NCBI RefSeq assembly: GCF_049727805.1
Contig: NZ_JBCNYA010000013.1
Coordinates: 51,866 to 115,865, forward strand
Direction: 5' to 3'
DNA length: 64,000 nucleotides
DNA from: Frateuria_A sp049727805
Lineage (GTDB): Bacteria; Pseudomonadota; Gammaproteobacteria; Xanthomonadales; Rhodanobacteraceae
A program made the translations under genes and the position numbers. This document shows positions 20,597 through 29,530 of this stretch, one piece after another. Under the pieces are notes generated by a model. It saw only the letters and a list, made by a program, of their open reading frames with translations. It was not told where the DNA came from and ran no database searches. How positions within the stretch are numbered: position 1 is the stretch's first letter; every line of letters starts with the position of its first letter.

Positions 20597-22505
20597 ATGG
20601 ATCGCCCTCATTCATCCGCGCATCGCCGTGGTCGCACACGACCTGGCGATGGCGGGTTTCGCCTGGTGGATCGCCAAGGCCTTGCGCTACGCCACCGTGC
20701 CTGGCCAGGACGGAAGCTTCGACGCGCTCGAATTCCCCATCGTGCTGGCGATGCAGGGACTGATCTTCACCTGGACCGGCCTGTACAAAGGCGTATGGCG
20801 CTTCGCCAGCCTGCCGGACCTGTGGAACATCCTCAAGGCGGCGGTCGTGGGCACTGTCGCGATCGGCCTGGCACTGTTCCTCTACGAGCGCATGGAAGGC
20901 GTACCGCGCTCGGTGCTGCTGCTCTACCCGGTGGCATTGACCCTCCTGCTGGGCCTGCCGCGCCTGGCCTACCGGTTCTGGAAGGACAGCCGGCTCGACC
21001 TGTTCAGCACGCGCTCTTCCAAGCGCGTACTGATCGTGGGCGCCGACCGCGCGGGTGAAGCGCTCTCGCGCGACCTGCGCCACGACGGCCGCTACAGCGT
21101 GATCGGCTTCGTCGACGACAAGTCGAGCCTGCGCGGCGCCTCGATCAACGGCCATCCGGTGCTGGGCTGCATCGACCAGTTGCCCGAACTTGCGCGCGAG
21201 GCGGCGGTCGAGATGCTGCTGATCGCGCTGCCTGCCGCCACCACCGGGCAGATGCGCCGCGTGGTCGAGTTGTGCGACCAGACCGGCTTGCCGTACCGCA
21301 CCGTGCCGCGGCTGGAGGATGTCGTCGCCGGCCGCGCGCAGTTCAACGAGATCAAGGAAGTGGCGATCGAGGATCTGCTGGGCCGCGACGCGGTCGAGCT
21401 GGACTGGACCGCCATCCGGGAAACGCTCACCGGTCGCCGCGTACTGATCACCGGTGGCGGCGGCTCGATCGGTTCGGAACTGTGCCGCCAGGTGGCGCGA
21501 CTCGGTGCGCAGTCGCTGACCATCGTCGAACAGAGCGAGTACAACCTCTATTCCATCGGCAAGGAATTGCGCAGCGACTACCCCGAGTTGCTGCTCGAAT
21601 GCGTGCTCTGCGACTGCGGCGACCGCGTCGCCATGCAGAAGACGTTTGCCGAGACCAAGCCGGAGGTGGTGTTCCATGCCGCCGCGTACAAGCACGTGCC
21701 GATGCTGCAGAAGCAGTTGCGCGCCGCCTTTCGCAACAATGTGCTGGGCACGCGCACGGTGGCGGACCTGGCCAATGAATTCGAGGTCGGCTGCTTCGTG
21801 CTGATCTCGACCGACAAGGCGGTCAATCCGACCAGCGTCATGGGCGCCTGCAAGCGCGTGGCGGAGATCTATTGCCAGAACCTCAACGCCCATTCGTCCA
21901 CGCACTACATCACGGTGCGCTTCGGCAACGTGCTCGATTCGGCCGGTTCGGTGGTGCCGCTGTTCCGCCAGCAGATCCGTAGCGGCGGGCCGGTGACCAT
22001 CACCCATCCGGAGATCACCCGCTATTTCATGACCATCCCCGAGGCGTGCCAGCTGATCCTGCAGGCTGCCTGCCTGGGGCAGGGCGGCGAGATCTTCGCG
22101 CTGGACATGGGCGAGCCGGTGAAGATCCGCGACCTGGCCGAGCAGATGATCCGCTTGGCCGGCAAGAAGCCGGGCACCGAGGTGCCGATCGTCTACACCG
22201 GCCTGCGCGCCGGCGAGAAGCTTTTCGAGGAACTGTTCCACCAGCTCGAGAACTACAGCGCCACCGCGCACGCGAAGATCTTCCTCGCGCAGCACCGCGA
22301 GGTGTCGTGGGAACTGCTGCAGGCGTTGCTCAACAAGGCTTGCGAGGCCACCACGGGTTTCAACGAAGACGAACTGAGGCGTTGCGTATCCAGCCTGCTG
22401 CCGTCGTTCCGCTGGAGCGATACGGCGCAGCCGGACAACGTGGTCTCGATCCGCCGCGACGCGGGTCGCATCGAACAGGGCCGTATCGAAACAGGAGAAA
22501 GCTGA
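20583..22505 (+). CDS. Nucleoside-diphosphate-sugar 4,6-dehydratase of the CapD/WbpM/FlaA1 family
   Basis: The 640-residue membrane-bound sugar nucleotide dehydratase has an N-terminal region of about four membrane helices, then a CoA-binding-like Rossmann segment (KRVLIVGADRAGEALSRDL). The catalytic SDR domain follows from about residue 285 (GRRVLITGGGGSIGSELCRQ). The active-site region ISTDKAVNPTSVMGACKR has the Met-Lys arrangement of this family. WbpM-type enzymes make UDP-4-keto-6-deoxy sugars for O-antigen. Position between a WbpL-type transferase and galU fits the O-antigen or exopolysaccharide initiation module of pseudomonads and xanthomonads. Confidence 0.92.
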   Translation: MSPRKWIALIHPRIAVVAHDLAMAGFAWWIAKALRYATVPGQDGSFDALEFPIVLAMQGLIFTWTGLYKGVWRFASLPDLWNILKAAVVGTVAIGLALFLYERMEGVPRSVLLLYPVALTLLLGLPRLAYRFWKDSRLDLFSTRSSKRVLIVGADRAGEALSRDLRHDGRYSVIGFVDDKSSLRGASINGHPVLGCIDQLPELAREAAVEMLLIALPAATTGQMRRVVELCDQTGLPYRTVPRLEDVVAGRAQFNEIKEVAIEDLLGRDAVELDWTAIRETLTGRRVLITGGGGSIGSELCRQVARLGAQSLTIVEQSEYNLYSIGKELRSDYPELLLECVLCDCGDRVAMQKTFAETKPEVVFHAAAYKHVPMLQKQLRAAFRNNVLGTRTVADLANEFEVGCFVLISTDKAVNPTSVMGACKRVAEIYCQNLNAHSSTHYITVRFGNVLDSAGSVVPLFRQQIRSGGPVTITHPEITRYFMTIPEACQLILQAACLGQGGEIFALDMGEPVKIRDLAEQMIRLAGKKPGTEVPIVYTGLRAGEKLFEELFHQLENYSATAHAKIFLAQHREVSWELLQALLNKACEATTGFNEDELRRCVSSLLPSFRWSDTAQPDNVVSIRRDAGRIEQGRIETGES

Positions 22506-23378
22506 GTGACCAAGCCGTTGCGCAAGGTGGTGTTCCCCGTGGCCGGTCTCGGCACGCGTTTCCTGCCGGCGACCAAGGTGGTCGCCAAGGAAATGCTGCC
22601 GGTGCTGGACAAGCCGCTGATCCAGTACGCGGTCGATGAGGCGGTGGACGCCGGCGCAGACACCCTGGTGTTCGTCACCAACCGCTACAAGCACGCCATC
22701 GCCGACTACTTCGACAAGGCCTACGAACTCGAAGCCAAGCTGGAGGAGAAGGGCAAGGACGAGCTGCTCGCGCTGGTGCAGGGCACGCTGCCTTCCAACG
22801 TGCGCGCGATCTTCGTCACCCAGCCCGAGGCGCATGGCTTGGGCCATGCCGTGCTCTGCGCCAAGCCGGTGGTGGGCAACGAGCCGTTCGGCATCATCCT
22901 GCCGGACGACCTTATCTGGAATCGCGGCCGCGGCGCGCTGGGCCAGATGGCGGCGCTGGCCGAAAGCGAGCACGCCGGCGTCATCGCGGTCGAGGAAGTG
23001 CCGCACGACCAGACCGACAAGTACGGCATCGTCGACGCCGAGCCGGTCGACCAGCGCAGCGCGCGCATCCGCTACATGGTCGAGAAGCCCAAGCCCGCGG
23101 ACGCGCCCTCCAACCTTGCCGTGGTCGGCCGCTACGTGCTGCCGGGCCGGATCTTCGAGTTGCTGGAGCAGACCGAGCCGGGCGCCGGCGGCGAAATCCA
23201 GCTCACCGACGCCATCGAGGCGTTGCTGATGGAGCAGGGCAAGGTGCTCGCCTATCGCTTCGAAGGCACCCGCTTCGACTGCGGCAACAAGGCCGGCCTG
23301 GTCCGCGCCACCATGCACATGGCCATGCAGGACCCCAAGCTCGCGCCGGTAGTGCGCGAATTCGTCGGCCAGGTCTGA
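22506..23378 (+). CDS. galU: UTP-glucose-1-phosphate uridylyltransferase
   Basis: GalU makes UDP-glucose for LPS, exopolysaccharide and osmolyte synthesis. The 290-residue protein begins with a GTG codon directly after the previous stop and shows the nucleotidyltransferase start FPVAGLGTRFLPATK with the G-x-G-T-R-F-L-P signature. The middle has IILPDDLIW and EEVPHDQTDKYGIVD, and the end has YRFEGTRFDCGNKAG. Length and motifs match GalU rather than RfbA. It closes the lapA-lapB-transferase-dehydratase-galU run. Confidence 0.97.
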   Translation: MTKPLRKVVFPVAGLGTRFLPATKVVAKEMLPVLDKPLIQYAVDEAVDAGADTLVFVTNRYKHAIADYFDKAYELEAKLEEKGKDELLALVQGTLPSNVRAIFVTQPEAHGLGHAVLCAKPVVGNEPFGIILPDDLIWNRGRGALGQMAALAESEHAGVIAVEEVPHDQTDKYGIVDAEPVDQRSARIRYMVEKPKPADAPSNLAVVGRYVLPGRIFELLEQTEPGAGGEIQLTDAIEALLMEQGKVLAYRFEGTRFDCGNKAGLVRATMHMAMQDPKLAPVVREFVGQV

Positions 23379-23446
23379 GCCCTGTCCATCCTCGCTTGCG
23401 CCTGGCGGCGCCTCGCGGCGAGTGGTGCACCTGCGTCATCCCGGCT

Positions 23447-23472
23447 CGCCCTTCTTCCGCGGGAGAAGGGCG
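23447..23472. repeat. Palindromic repeat between galU and the FAD oxidase
   Basis: CGCCCTTCT-tccgcggg-AGAAGGGCG is a 9-bp perfect inverted repeat in a 249-bp gap with no gene. It resembles the CT-rich intergenic palindromes at 30324 and 33253 and might also serve as a transcription barrier after galU. Confidence 0.5.
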
Positions 23473-23627
23473 TCCATTCCCCGTGGCCAATGGGTGCCTT
23501 TGCCTTGGGACCGGTCCGAAGGTGTCGATGACGATGCGCCTGGCGATGGGTATGTCCTGAGGTTGTCCGCGGTCGAATAGCGCCGCGCGCCTGCGATATG
23601 CTCGGCCGTCACCCGACTGGCCTGGCC

Positions 23628-24917
23628 ATGAAGCCGTCGTCCGCCATTTCCTACTACCGCGCCACGGCTACCCCGTACGCTTCGTATGCGCCGCTCGAAG
23701 GGCGGCAGGAAGCGCGCGTGGCGGTGATCGGCGGTGGCTTTGCCGGGCTCAACACGGCGCTGGGCCTGGCTGAGCGCGGGCTGCGCGACGTGGTGCTGCT
23801 GGAGCGCGAGCAGGTGGGCTACGGTGCCTCCGGGCGCAACGGCGGCTTCGTGTTCGCCGGCTACTCGCTGGGCGAGCAGGCCCTGCTCGAGCAGTTGGGC
23901 GAGGCGCGCGCACGGGCGCTGTTCCGGCGCACCATCGATGGTGTGCACCGGATCCACCAGCGCATCGCCGATTACGCGATCGCCTGCGACGCAGTGGACG
24001 CGGGCGTGATCTGGGCGAACTGGTTTCGCGACCCGGGCGTGTTGCGCGGGCGCCAGCAACTTCTAACCGAACATTACGGCGTGGCGTGGGAATGGCTGCC
24101 GGAAGCGCAACTGCGCGAGCTCGTCCACAGCACGCGCTACCACGACGGCCTGTTCGAACGCGACGCGCTGCACCTGCATCCGCTCAACTATGCGATTGGC
24201 CTCGCCGGCGCGGCGGCCGGGCAGGGCGTACGCATCCACGAACACAGCGGCGTGCGCCGGCTGCAGCGCGAAGGCGATCGCTGGCGCGTGCAGACCGCGT
24301 CCGGCGAGGTGCTCGCCGAGCAGGTGGTGCTCGCCTGCGGCGGCTATCTGGCGGGTCTCGAACGCCAGATCGACCGCGCGATCCTGCCGATTGCGACCTA
24401 CGTAATGGTGACCGAGCCGCTTGGCGACCGCCTCGCCGGCTGCCTGACCACGCGCGCGGCCATCTACGACACCCGCTTCGCCTTCGACTACTACCGGCCC
24501 CTGCCTGACACGCGGCTGCTCTGGGGCGGCCGCATCTCGGTGCTCGACCGCTCGCCGCGCGCCGTGCAGCGGCTGCTGCGGCGCGACCTGCTGCGCGTGT
24601 TCCCGCAACTGGGCGACGTGCGCATCGACTACGCCTGGTCGGGCCTGATGAGCTACGCGCGCCACCAGATGCCGCAGATCGGCGGCCGCGAGGATGGCCT
24701 CTGGTGGGCGCAGGCGTTCGGCGGCCACGGACTGAGCTCGACCTGCGCGGCCGGCGAACTGCTGGCGGCAGCGATCGCCGAGGGCGACCCGGCATGGCGC
24801 CAGTTCACCGATTACGGCTTGGCCTCGACCTATCGCCCGCTGGGCTTCGCAGCGGCACAGGCAAGCTACTGGCGTGCCGAACTGCGGGATTGGCTGAAAA
24901 CGAGACTGGAAGGATGA
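23628..24917 (+). CDS. FAD-dependent amine oxidase-like protein (PuuB / DAO family)
   Basis: The 429-residue flavoprotein has the DAO fold. The dinucleotide-binding motif is VAVIGGGFAGLNTALGLAE near residue 30, then REQVGYGASGRNGGFVFAG, which is typical of gamma-glutamylputrescine oxidases (PuuB). A C-terminal FAD motif QAFGGHGLSSTCAAGELLA follows. Members oxidise primary or secondary amines and release peroxide. No other putrescine pathway gene lies nearby, so the substrate is uncertain. The ATG at 23628 is chosen because an earlier in-frame ATG at 23598 adds an unconserved lead. It overlaps the next gene by ATGA. Confidence 0.85.
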   Translation: MKPSSAISYYRATATPYASYAPLEGRQEARVAVIGGGFAGLNTALGLAERGLRDVVLLEREQVGYGASGRNGGFVFAGYSLGEQALLEQLGEARARALFRRTIDGVHRIHQRIADYAIACDAVDAGVIWANWFRDPGVLRGRQQLLTEHYGVAWEWLPEAQLRELVHSTRYHDGLFERDALHLHPLNYAIGLAGAAAGQGVRIHEHSGVRRLQREGDRWRVQTASGEVLAEQVVLACGGYLAGLERQIDRAILPIATYVMVTEPLGDRLAGCLTTRAAIYDTRFAFDYYRPLPDTRLLWGGRISVLDRSPRAVQRLLRRDLLRVFPQLGDVRIDYAWSGLMSYARHQMPQIGGREDGLWWAQAFGGHGLSSTCAAGELLAAAIAEGDPAWRQFTDYGLASTYRPLGFAAAQASYWRAELRDWLKTRLEG

Positions 24918-25252
24918 GCGTGGAAGAGATCAGTTGGGGAGACTTCGAGAAGGTGCTGATCGTGGCCGGCACCATCGTGCGCGTGGAACCGTTCCCCGAG
25001 GCACGCAAGCCGGCCTGGAAGGTGTGGGCCGACTTCGGACCCTACGGCGAGCGCAAGACCAGCGCGCAGATCGCCGCGCTTTATGCACCGGAGCAACTGG
25101 TCGGCAGGCAGATCGTCGGCGTGCTCAACTTTCCCGAGAAGCAGATCGGCCCGTTCCGCTCGCAGTTCCTGCTGACCGGCTTCCACACCGACGCCGGCGT
25201 GGTCGTCACGACGGTCGAGCGGCTGGTGCCCAACGGTGCGCGGCTGGCGTGA
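24914..25252 (+). CDS. csaA: tRNA-binding domain protein, CsaA-like
   Basis: The 112-residue protein is a single OB-fold tRNA_bind domain of the CsaA/Trbp111 type. It opens with ISWGDFEKVLIVAGTIVRVE and contains PAWKVWADFGPYGERKTSAQ and FPEKQIGPFRSQFLL. Bacterial CsaA proteins are dimers with proposed chaperone or secretion-related and tRNA-binding activity. It starts inside the stop of the oxidase gene and its stop overlaps the GTG of the acetyltransferase gene, so all three are likely co-transcribed. Confidence 0.88.
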   Translation: MSVEEISWGDFEKVLIVAGTIVRVEPFPEARKPAWKVWADFGPYGERKTSAQIAALYAPEQLVGRQIVGVLNFPEKQIGPFRSQFLLTGFHTDAGVVVTTVERLVPNGARLA

Positions 25253-25680
25253 AGCCGCCCCGCCAGGCAGGCGCCGCCGATGCCGCGGAGATCGCGCGGC
25301 TGGCGGGCGAGCTTGGGTATCCGGCCGACGCCCCTGTCATGGCCGTGAGGTTGGAAGCTCTGATGGCTGACCCGCGCCAGTGCGTGTACGTCATCGAGGG
25401 GGACGGCAGGCTCGCGGGCTGGATTGCCGTCGAGCGCCGCCTGAGCCTGGAAGCCGGCGAGCGAGTGGAGATCACCGGACTGGTGGTCGACGGCGCGGCC
25501 CGCCGCGGCGGCGTGGGGCGCGCACTGGTCGCCACGGCCGAGGCGTGGGCCGAGGAGCAGGGCATCGACATCGTGGTCGTGCGTTCCAACGTGCGGCGCC
25601 AGGCCTCGCATCCATTCTACGAAGGACTGGGCTACGTGCGGCAGAAGAGCCAGCACGTCTACGCAAAGCGCCTCGGTTGA
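25249..25680 (+). CDS. GNAT-family N-acetyltransferase
   Basis: The protein of 143 residues uses a GTG start that overlaps the previous stop. The acetyl-CoA-binding motif A is VEITGLVVDGAARRGGVGRA (R/Q-x-x-G-x-G/A as RRGGVG), followed by LVATAEAWAEEQGIDIVVVR and the motif B region ASHPFYEGLGYVRQKSQHVY. This arrangement is close to aminoglycoside- or amino-acid-type GNATs of general stress clusters, but the substrate cannot be assigned. Confidence 0.88.
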   Translation: MKPPRQAGAADAAEIARLAGELGYPADAPVMAVRLEALMADPRQCVYVIEGDGRLAGWIAVERRLSLEAGERVEITGLVVDGAARRGGVGRALVATAEAWAEEQGIDIVVVRSNVRRQASHPFYEGLGYVRQKSQHVYAKRLG

Positions 25681-25714
25681 CCCATGGCGCGAACGGGCGG
25701 CTTCCTGCAAGGAA

Positions 25715-25775
25715 CCCGTAGGGTCGGCTTCAGCCCACCACACCGATACGGCGGTGGTGGGCTTAAGCCCACGGG
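25715..25775. repeat. GTAG/REP-type inverted repeat pair
   Basis: The left copy (cccgtagggtcggcttcagc, continuing ccacca) and the inverted right copy (tggtgggcttaagcccacgg) face each other around a 15-bp spacer. The pair fills the gap between the convergent acetyltransferase and ygfZ genes and ends exactly at the ygfZ stop codon. Confidence 0.75.
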
Positions 25776-26564
25776 TCAGGCGAGGGCCTGCACGAACACG
25801 GCCTCGTCCCCGAGCCTGGTTTCCATCCCGGAGGACAGGTCTGCGTTCGCATCGTCGTGCACCACGGCCAGGGCTTCGGCCGCGGTCGCCACTTCGACTA
25901 CGTCCAGCAACTGGATCGGCGTGCGGCCATCCATTTCCAGCAGGCTACCCGGCGCCAGCACCCGCGACAGGTGCACGCGACGCAGGTGCCGCTTGCTGCC
26001 ACCGCGGTAATGCATGCGCGCCACGATCTCCTGGCCTGGATAGCAACCCTTGTCCAGCGCCGTGGCATCCAGCGCGCCCAGATCCAGCCAGGCCGGCAGC
26101 AACTCGCCCGCGGTGCCGCGTACAAGCCACGGCCAGCCGGCACGCAGCTGCGGCAGGCGCCAGTCGTCGTCGCCCTGCGCGGCGAGCTTCAGTCCGTGCG
26201 AACCGCAGCCGAGGACCAGCGTGTCATCCTGTTCCACGACTACATAAAGCGCCCTCGGCTCCGCAGTCGCCAGTTGCTGCACCGGCAAGGCGGCCACGCG
26301 CGCCTTGGCACGGAACACGTAGCGCTGCAGTTCGGCGGCCAGCGCCTGGGCCTCGCCGCCGCGCAGCAGCAGCCGCAGGCGCTGGCCGTCCAGCCGCAGC
26401 AGGTGGAACAGGTACTTCACGCGTCCCTGTGCATCGAGCCAGGCGCTGAACTGCCACTGGCCATCGGCGAGGGAGGCGAGGTTGCTGCTGAATTGCGCCT
26501 GCGCGAAAGCGATCGCGTCGGCGCCTTCGATCGAGACGAGCTCGGCGGAATAGGTGCTTGGCAT
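25776..26564 (-). CDS. ygfZ: Folate-binding Fe-S cluster maintenance protein YgfZ/CAF17
   Basis: YgfZ binds tetrahydrofolate and supports assembly or repair of certain 4Fe-4S proteins. The 262-residue protein has the GcvT-like fold and the diagnostic motif KGCYPGQE at residues 172-179, with the conserved Cys at 174. I choose the start MPSTYSAELVSIEGADA; upstream in-frame codons add a non-conserved lead. It is divergent from the succinate dehydrogenase region. E. coli ygfZ likewise lies beside sdhE (ygfY) and ygfX, so the grouping here is meaningful. Confidence 0.94.
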   Translation of the reverse strand: MPSTYSAELVSIEGADAIAFAQAQFSSNLASLADGQWQFSAWLDAQGRVKYLFHLLRLDGQRLRLLLRGGEAQALAAELQRYVFRAKARVAALPVQQLATAEPRALYVVVEQDDTLVLGCGSHGLKLAAQGDDDWRLPQLRAGWPWLVRGTAGELLPAWLDLGALDATALDKGCYPGQEIVARMHYRGGSKRHLRRVHLSRVLAPGSLLEMDGRTPIQLLDVVEVATAAEALAVVHDDANADLSSGMETRLGDEAVFVQALA

Positions 26565-26677
26565 GGCGCATGAAATAAGGGATCGAGCGTGCGAAGGCAA
26601 GGCTGGATAACGGTTTTGCCGCCGCGTCAAGGTTGTGCTGCGCGGTTGGCGCGTATTACGCTTCTGCGGCTTTACTT

Positions 26678-26845
26678 ATGTCCGAGACCTCCTCCCAAAC
26701 CGAATCCACTCCGGCTCCCGTGCCCGCGGGAAGCAACGCCGTGCCTGCGCGCCCGGCGGAAGGCGGATCGGCATCGGAGCGTCCGGCGCCGGACCCCACG
26801 CGCTACGGCGACTGGGAAAAGAACGGGCGCTGCATCGACTTCTGA
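26678..26845 (+). CDS. SDHAF4-like succinate dehydrogenase assembly factor (DUF1674)
   Basis: The ORF of 55 residues starts MSETSSQTESTPAPV and ends in the DUF1674 signature DPTRYGDWEKNGRCIDF. In eukaryotes the homologous SDHAF4 binds flavinated SdhA and helps it join SdhB. The N-terminal half is low-complexity (Ser, Thr, Pro, Ala), as usual for the family. It is the first gene of the sdh cluster, 83 bp before sdhC, which supports the function. Small bacterial genes of this type are often missed. Confidence 0.88.
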   Translation: MSETSSQTESTPAPVPAGSNAVPARPAEGGSASERPAPDPTRYGDWEKNGRCIDF

Positions 26846-26928
26846 TCCGCCCGTGGCGGCGCGAGCCGGCACAGGCACTCGGGAGCGGGCGATCGGGCAC
26901 CAGCGATTCCACTACACGGATAGCCGCC

Positions 26929-27324
26929 ATGGCAGACACGCGACGACCGCTTTCACCCCACCTCTCCGTCTATCGATGGCAGGTGCAGATGGTCACTTCC
27001 ATCCTGCATCGCGCCACCGGCATCGCCCTGGCCGTGGGCTTGCTGCTGGTCGCCTGGGGCCTGATCGCGCTGGCCGGCGGCGAGGAGCGCTTCGGTAATT
27101 TCACCGCCTTCGTCGGCAGCCCGGTCGGCATCATCCTGATGATCGGCTGGAGCTGGTCGCTGTTCTACCACCTGTGCAACGGCATCCGTCACCTGGTGCA
27201 GGACGGCGGCTACGGCTACGAGATCGTGCAGTTCGTGCGCTCGAGCTGGGCCTCGATCATCGTCAGCCTGTTGTTGACCGCGGCCGTGTGGGCCTACGTG
27301 CTGACTCTGGGAGCTGCCGCATGA
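26929..27324 (+). CDS. sdhC: Succinate dehydrogenase cytochrome b556 subunit
   Basis: SdhC is a membrane anchor that binds haem b and ubiquinone with SdhD. The 131-residue protein starts RPLSPHLSVYRWQVQMVTSI, where the family has RPLSPHLxIY...SIxHRxTG (here SILHRATGIAL). It has three membrane helices, and the haem-ligand region LFYHLCNGIRHLVQD is in the second. It overlaps sdhD by ATGA. Confidence 0.97.
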   Translation: MADTRRPLSPHLSVYRWQVQMVTSILHRATGIALAVGLLLVAWGLIALAGGEERFGNFTAFVGSPVGIILMIGWSWSLFYHLCNGIRHLVQDGGYGYEIVQFVRSSWASIIVSLLLTAAVWAYVLTLGAAA

Positions 27325-27716
27325 GCGCCTATCCGAAGGAATACCGCAACCCACTGAAGAAGGCCCGCGGCCTGGGCTCGGCCCAGCACGGCGTGAGCCA
27401 CTGGTGGGTGCAGCGTATCACCGCCGTCGCCCTCGTCGGCCTGGGCGTGTGGCTGGTCACGCTGGTGCTGCGCATGCTGCACGCCGACTACGCGACCGCC
27501 CGCGAGCTGGTCGCCCGTCCGTGGAACGCCGTGCTGCTGATCGCCTTCGTCGTGAGCGCGTTCTGGCACGCCGTGCTCGGCCTGCAGGTGGTGATCGAGG
27601 ACTACGTGCACACCCGCTGGAAGGAAGCGACGCTCCTGATGGCGATCAAGTTCATTGCCGTGCTCGCCACCCTGGCGGGCGTGCTCGCGGTGCTGCGCAT
27701 CGCCCTGGGAGCCTGA
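27321..27716 (+). CDS. sdhD: Succinate dehydrogenase membrane anchor subunit
   Basis: SdhD is the second membrane anchor, with 131 residues and three hydrophobic helices. Typical markers are NPLKKARGLGSAQHGVSHWW near the N-terminus and the haem/quinone-site region FWHAVLGLQVVIEDYVH in the second helix. It lies between sdhC (ATGA overlap) and sdhA (5-bp gap). Confidence 0.95.
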   Translation: MSAYPKEYRNPLKKARGLGSAQHGVSHWWVQRITAVALVGLGVWLVTLVLRMLHADYATARELVARPWNAVLLIAFVVSAFWHAVLGLQVVIEDYVHTRWKEATLLMAIKFIAVLATLAGVLAVLRIALGA

Positions 27717-27721
27717 GTTCG

Positions 27722-29509
27722 ATGGAAGCCTACAAGGTTCAGCAACACAAGTACGACGTGATCGTGGTCGGCGCCGGCGGCGCGGGCCTGCGCGCCACCT
27801 TCGGCCTGGCCGAGAAGGGCCTGAAGGCCGCGTGCATCACCAAGGTCTTCCCGACCCGCTCGCACACGGTCGCGGCGCAAGGCGGCATTTCCGCCGCGTT
27901 GGGCAACATGGGCGAGGACGACTGGCGCTTCCACTTCTACGACACCATCAAGGGCTCCGACTGGCTCGGCGACCAGGATGCGATCGAGTACATGTGCAAG
28001 GAGGCCCCGGCCGCGATCATCGAGCTGGAGCACTACGGCGTGCCGTTCTCCCGCACCGAGGAGGGCAAGATCTACCAGCGCCCGTTCGGCGGCATGACCA
28101 CGCACTACGGCAAGGGCACCGCGCAGCGCACCTGCGCCGCGGCCGACCGCACCGGCCACGCGATCCTGCACACGCTCTACCAGCAGGCGCTGGCGCATGA
28201 CGCCACCTTCTTCATCGAATACTTCGCGATCGACCTGATCTTCGACGAAGAGGGCGTCTGCCGCGGCGTGCTCGCGCTGGACATGAACGAGGGCACGCTG
28301 CACTTCTTCCGCGGCCATGCCGTGGTGCTGGCGACCGGCGGTTACGGCCGTGCCTACTTCAGCGCCACCTCCGCGCACACCTGTACGGGTGACGGCGGCG
28401 GCATGGTGCTGCGCGCCGGCCTGGCGCTGCAGGACATGGAGTTCGTGCAGTTCCATCCGACCGGCATCTACGGCGCCGGCTGCCTGATCACCGAAGGTGT
28501 ACGCGGCGAGGGCGGTTACCTCACCAACTCCGAGGGCGAGCGCTTCATGGAGCGCTACGCGCCCAGCGCGAAGGACCTCGCTTCGCGCGACGTGGTCAGC
28601 CGCGCGATGACGATCGAGATCCGCGAAGGCCGCGGCGTCGGCCCCGATAAGGACCACATCCACCTGAACCTGATGCACCTGGGCGCCGACGTGATCCACG
28701 AGCGCCTGCCGGGCATCGCCGAGTCGGCGCGCATCTTCGCCGGCGTGGACGTGACCAAGGAGCCGATCCCGGTCATTCCGACCGTGCACTACAACATGGG
28801 TGGCATCCCGACCAACTATCACGGCGAAGTCGTGCAGAAGAAGGGCGACGACGTCGACGCCGTGGTGCCGGGCCTGTTCGCCATCGGCGAGGCGGCCTGC
28901 GTGTCGGTGCACGGCGCCAACCGCCTGGGTTCGAACTCGCTGCTGGACCTGGTCGTGTTCGGCCGCGCCGTGGCCGGCCGCTGCGCCGAGCTGGTCAAGC
29001 CCGGCACGCTGCACAAGGACCTGCCGACCAGCATCCTGGACAAGGCACTGGGCCGCTTCGACGCGCTTCGCTATGCCAAGGGCAGCAAGCCCACCGCGCA
29101 GATCCGCGCCGAGATGCAGAAGACCATGCAGAAGGATGCGGCGGTATTCCGCACCGGCGAGACGCTGGGCGAGGGCAAGCGACGCATCTCCGAGGTGTTC
29201 GACTCGTTCAAGGACGTCAGCGTCACCGACCGCTCGCTGGTGTGGAACTCCGACCTCATCGAGACGCTGGAGCTGTCCAACCTGCTCGCGCAGGCGGTGG
29301 TCACCATGCACTCGGCCGAGCAGCGCATGGAAAGCCGCGGCGCGCATGCGCGCGAGGACTTCCCCGAGCGCGACGACGAGCACTGGATGAAGCACACCCT
29401 GGTCAGCCTTAGCGACGCGGGCCAGACCAGCTTCGACTTCCGCCCGGTGCACATGTACACGCTGACCGACGAGGTCGACGTGGTGCCGCCGAAGAAGCGC
29501 GTTTACTGA
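27722..29509 (+). CDS. sdhA: Succinate dehydrogenase flavoprotein subunit
   Basis: SdhA oxidises succinate to fumarate and passes electrons to SdhB. The 595-residue protein opens KYDVIVVGAGGAGLRATFGL. It carries the covalent-FAD His in TRSHTVAAQGG (about residue 45), the active-site HPTGIYG loop, and the catalytic Arg region in the capping domain. The late SNSLLDLVVFGRA motif is present. Length matches the family. It is in the middle of sdhCDAB. Confidence 0.99.
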   Translation: MEAYKVQQHKYDVIVVGAGGAGLRATFGLAEKGLKAACITKVFPTRSHTVAAQGGISAALGNMGEDDWRFHFYDTIKGSDWLGDQDAIEYMCKEAPAAIIELEHYGVPFSRTEEGKIYQRPFGGMTTHYGKGTAQRTCAAADRTGHAILHTLYQQALAHDATFFIEYFAIDLIFDEEGVCRGVLALDMNEGTLHFFRGHAVVLATGGYGRAYFSATSAHTCTGDGGGMVLRAGLALQDMEFVQFHPTGIYGAGCLITEGVRGEGGYLTNSEGERFMERYAPSAKDLASRDVVSRAMTIEIREGRGVGPDKDHIHLNLMHLGADVIHERLPGIAESARIFAGVDVTKEPIPVIPTVHYNMGGIPTNYHGEVVQKKGDDVDAVVPGLFAIGEAACVSVHGANRLGSNSLLDLVVFGRAVAGRCAELVKPGTLHKDLPTSILDKALGRFDALRYAKGSKPTAQIRAEMQKTMQKDAAVFRTGETLGEGKRRISEVFDSFKDVSVTDRSLVWNSDLIETLELSNLLAQAVVTMHSAEQRMESRGAHAREDFPERDDEHWMKHTLVSLSDAGQTSFDFRPVHMYTLTDEVDVVPPKKRVY

Positions 29510-29530
29510 TAACCGGACCGGAGAACCATC

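Noticed and set aside
20538..23318. A 926-codon antisense frame across the dehydratase and galU genes
   Set aside because: The forward genes have full catalytic motifs and clean operon junctions; the antisense product has no domain signature.
23379..23627. Possible tRNA in the galU-oxidase gap (GGTCGAATA)
   Set aside because: No acceptor stem, D-arm or anticodon arm could be folded around the match.
27602..29452. A 616-codon antisense frame over sdhA
   Set aside because: Composition is typical of reverse-complemented high-GC coding DNA and sdhA is unambiguous.
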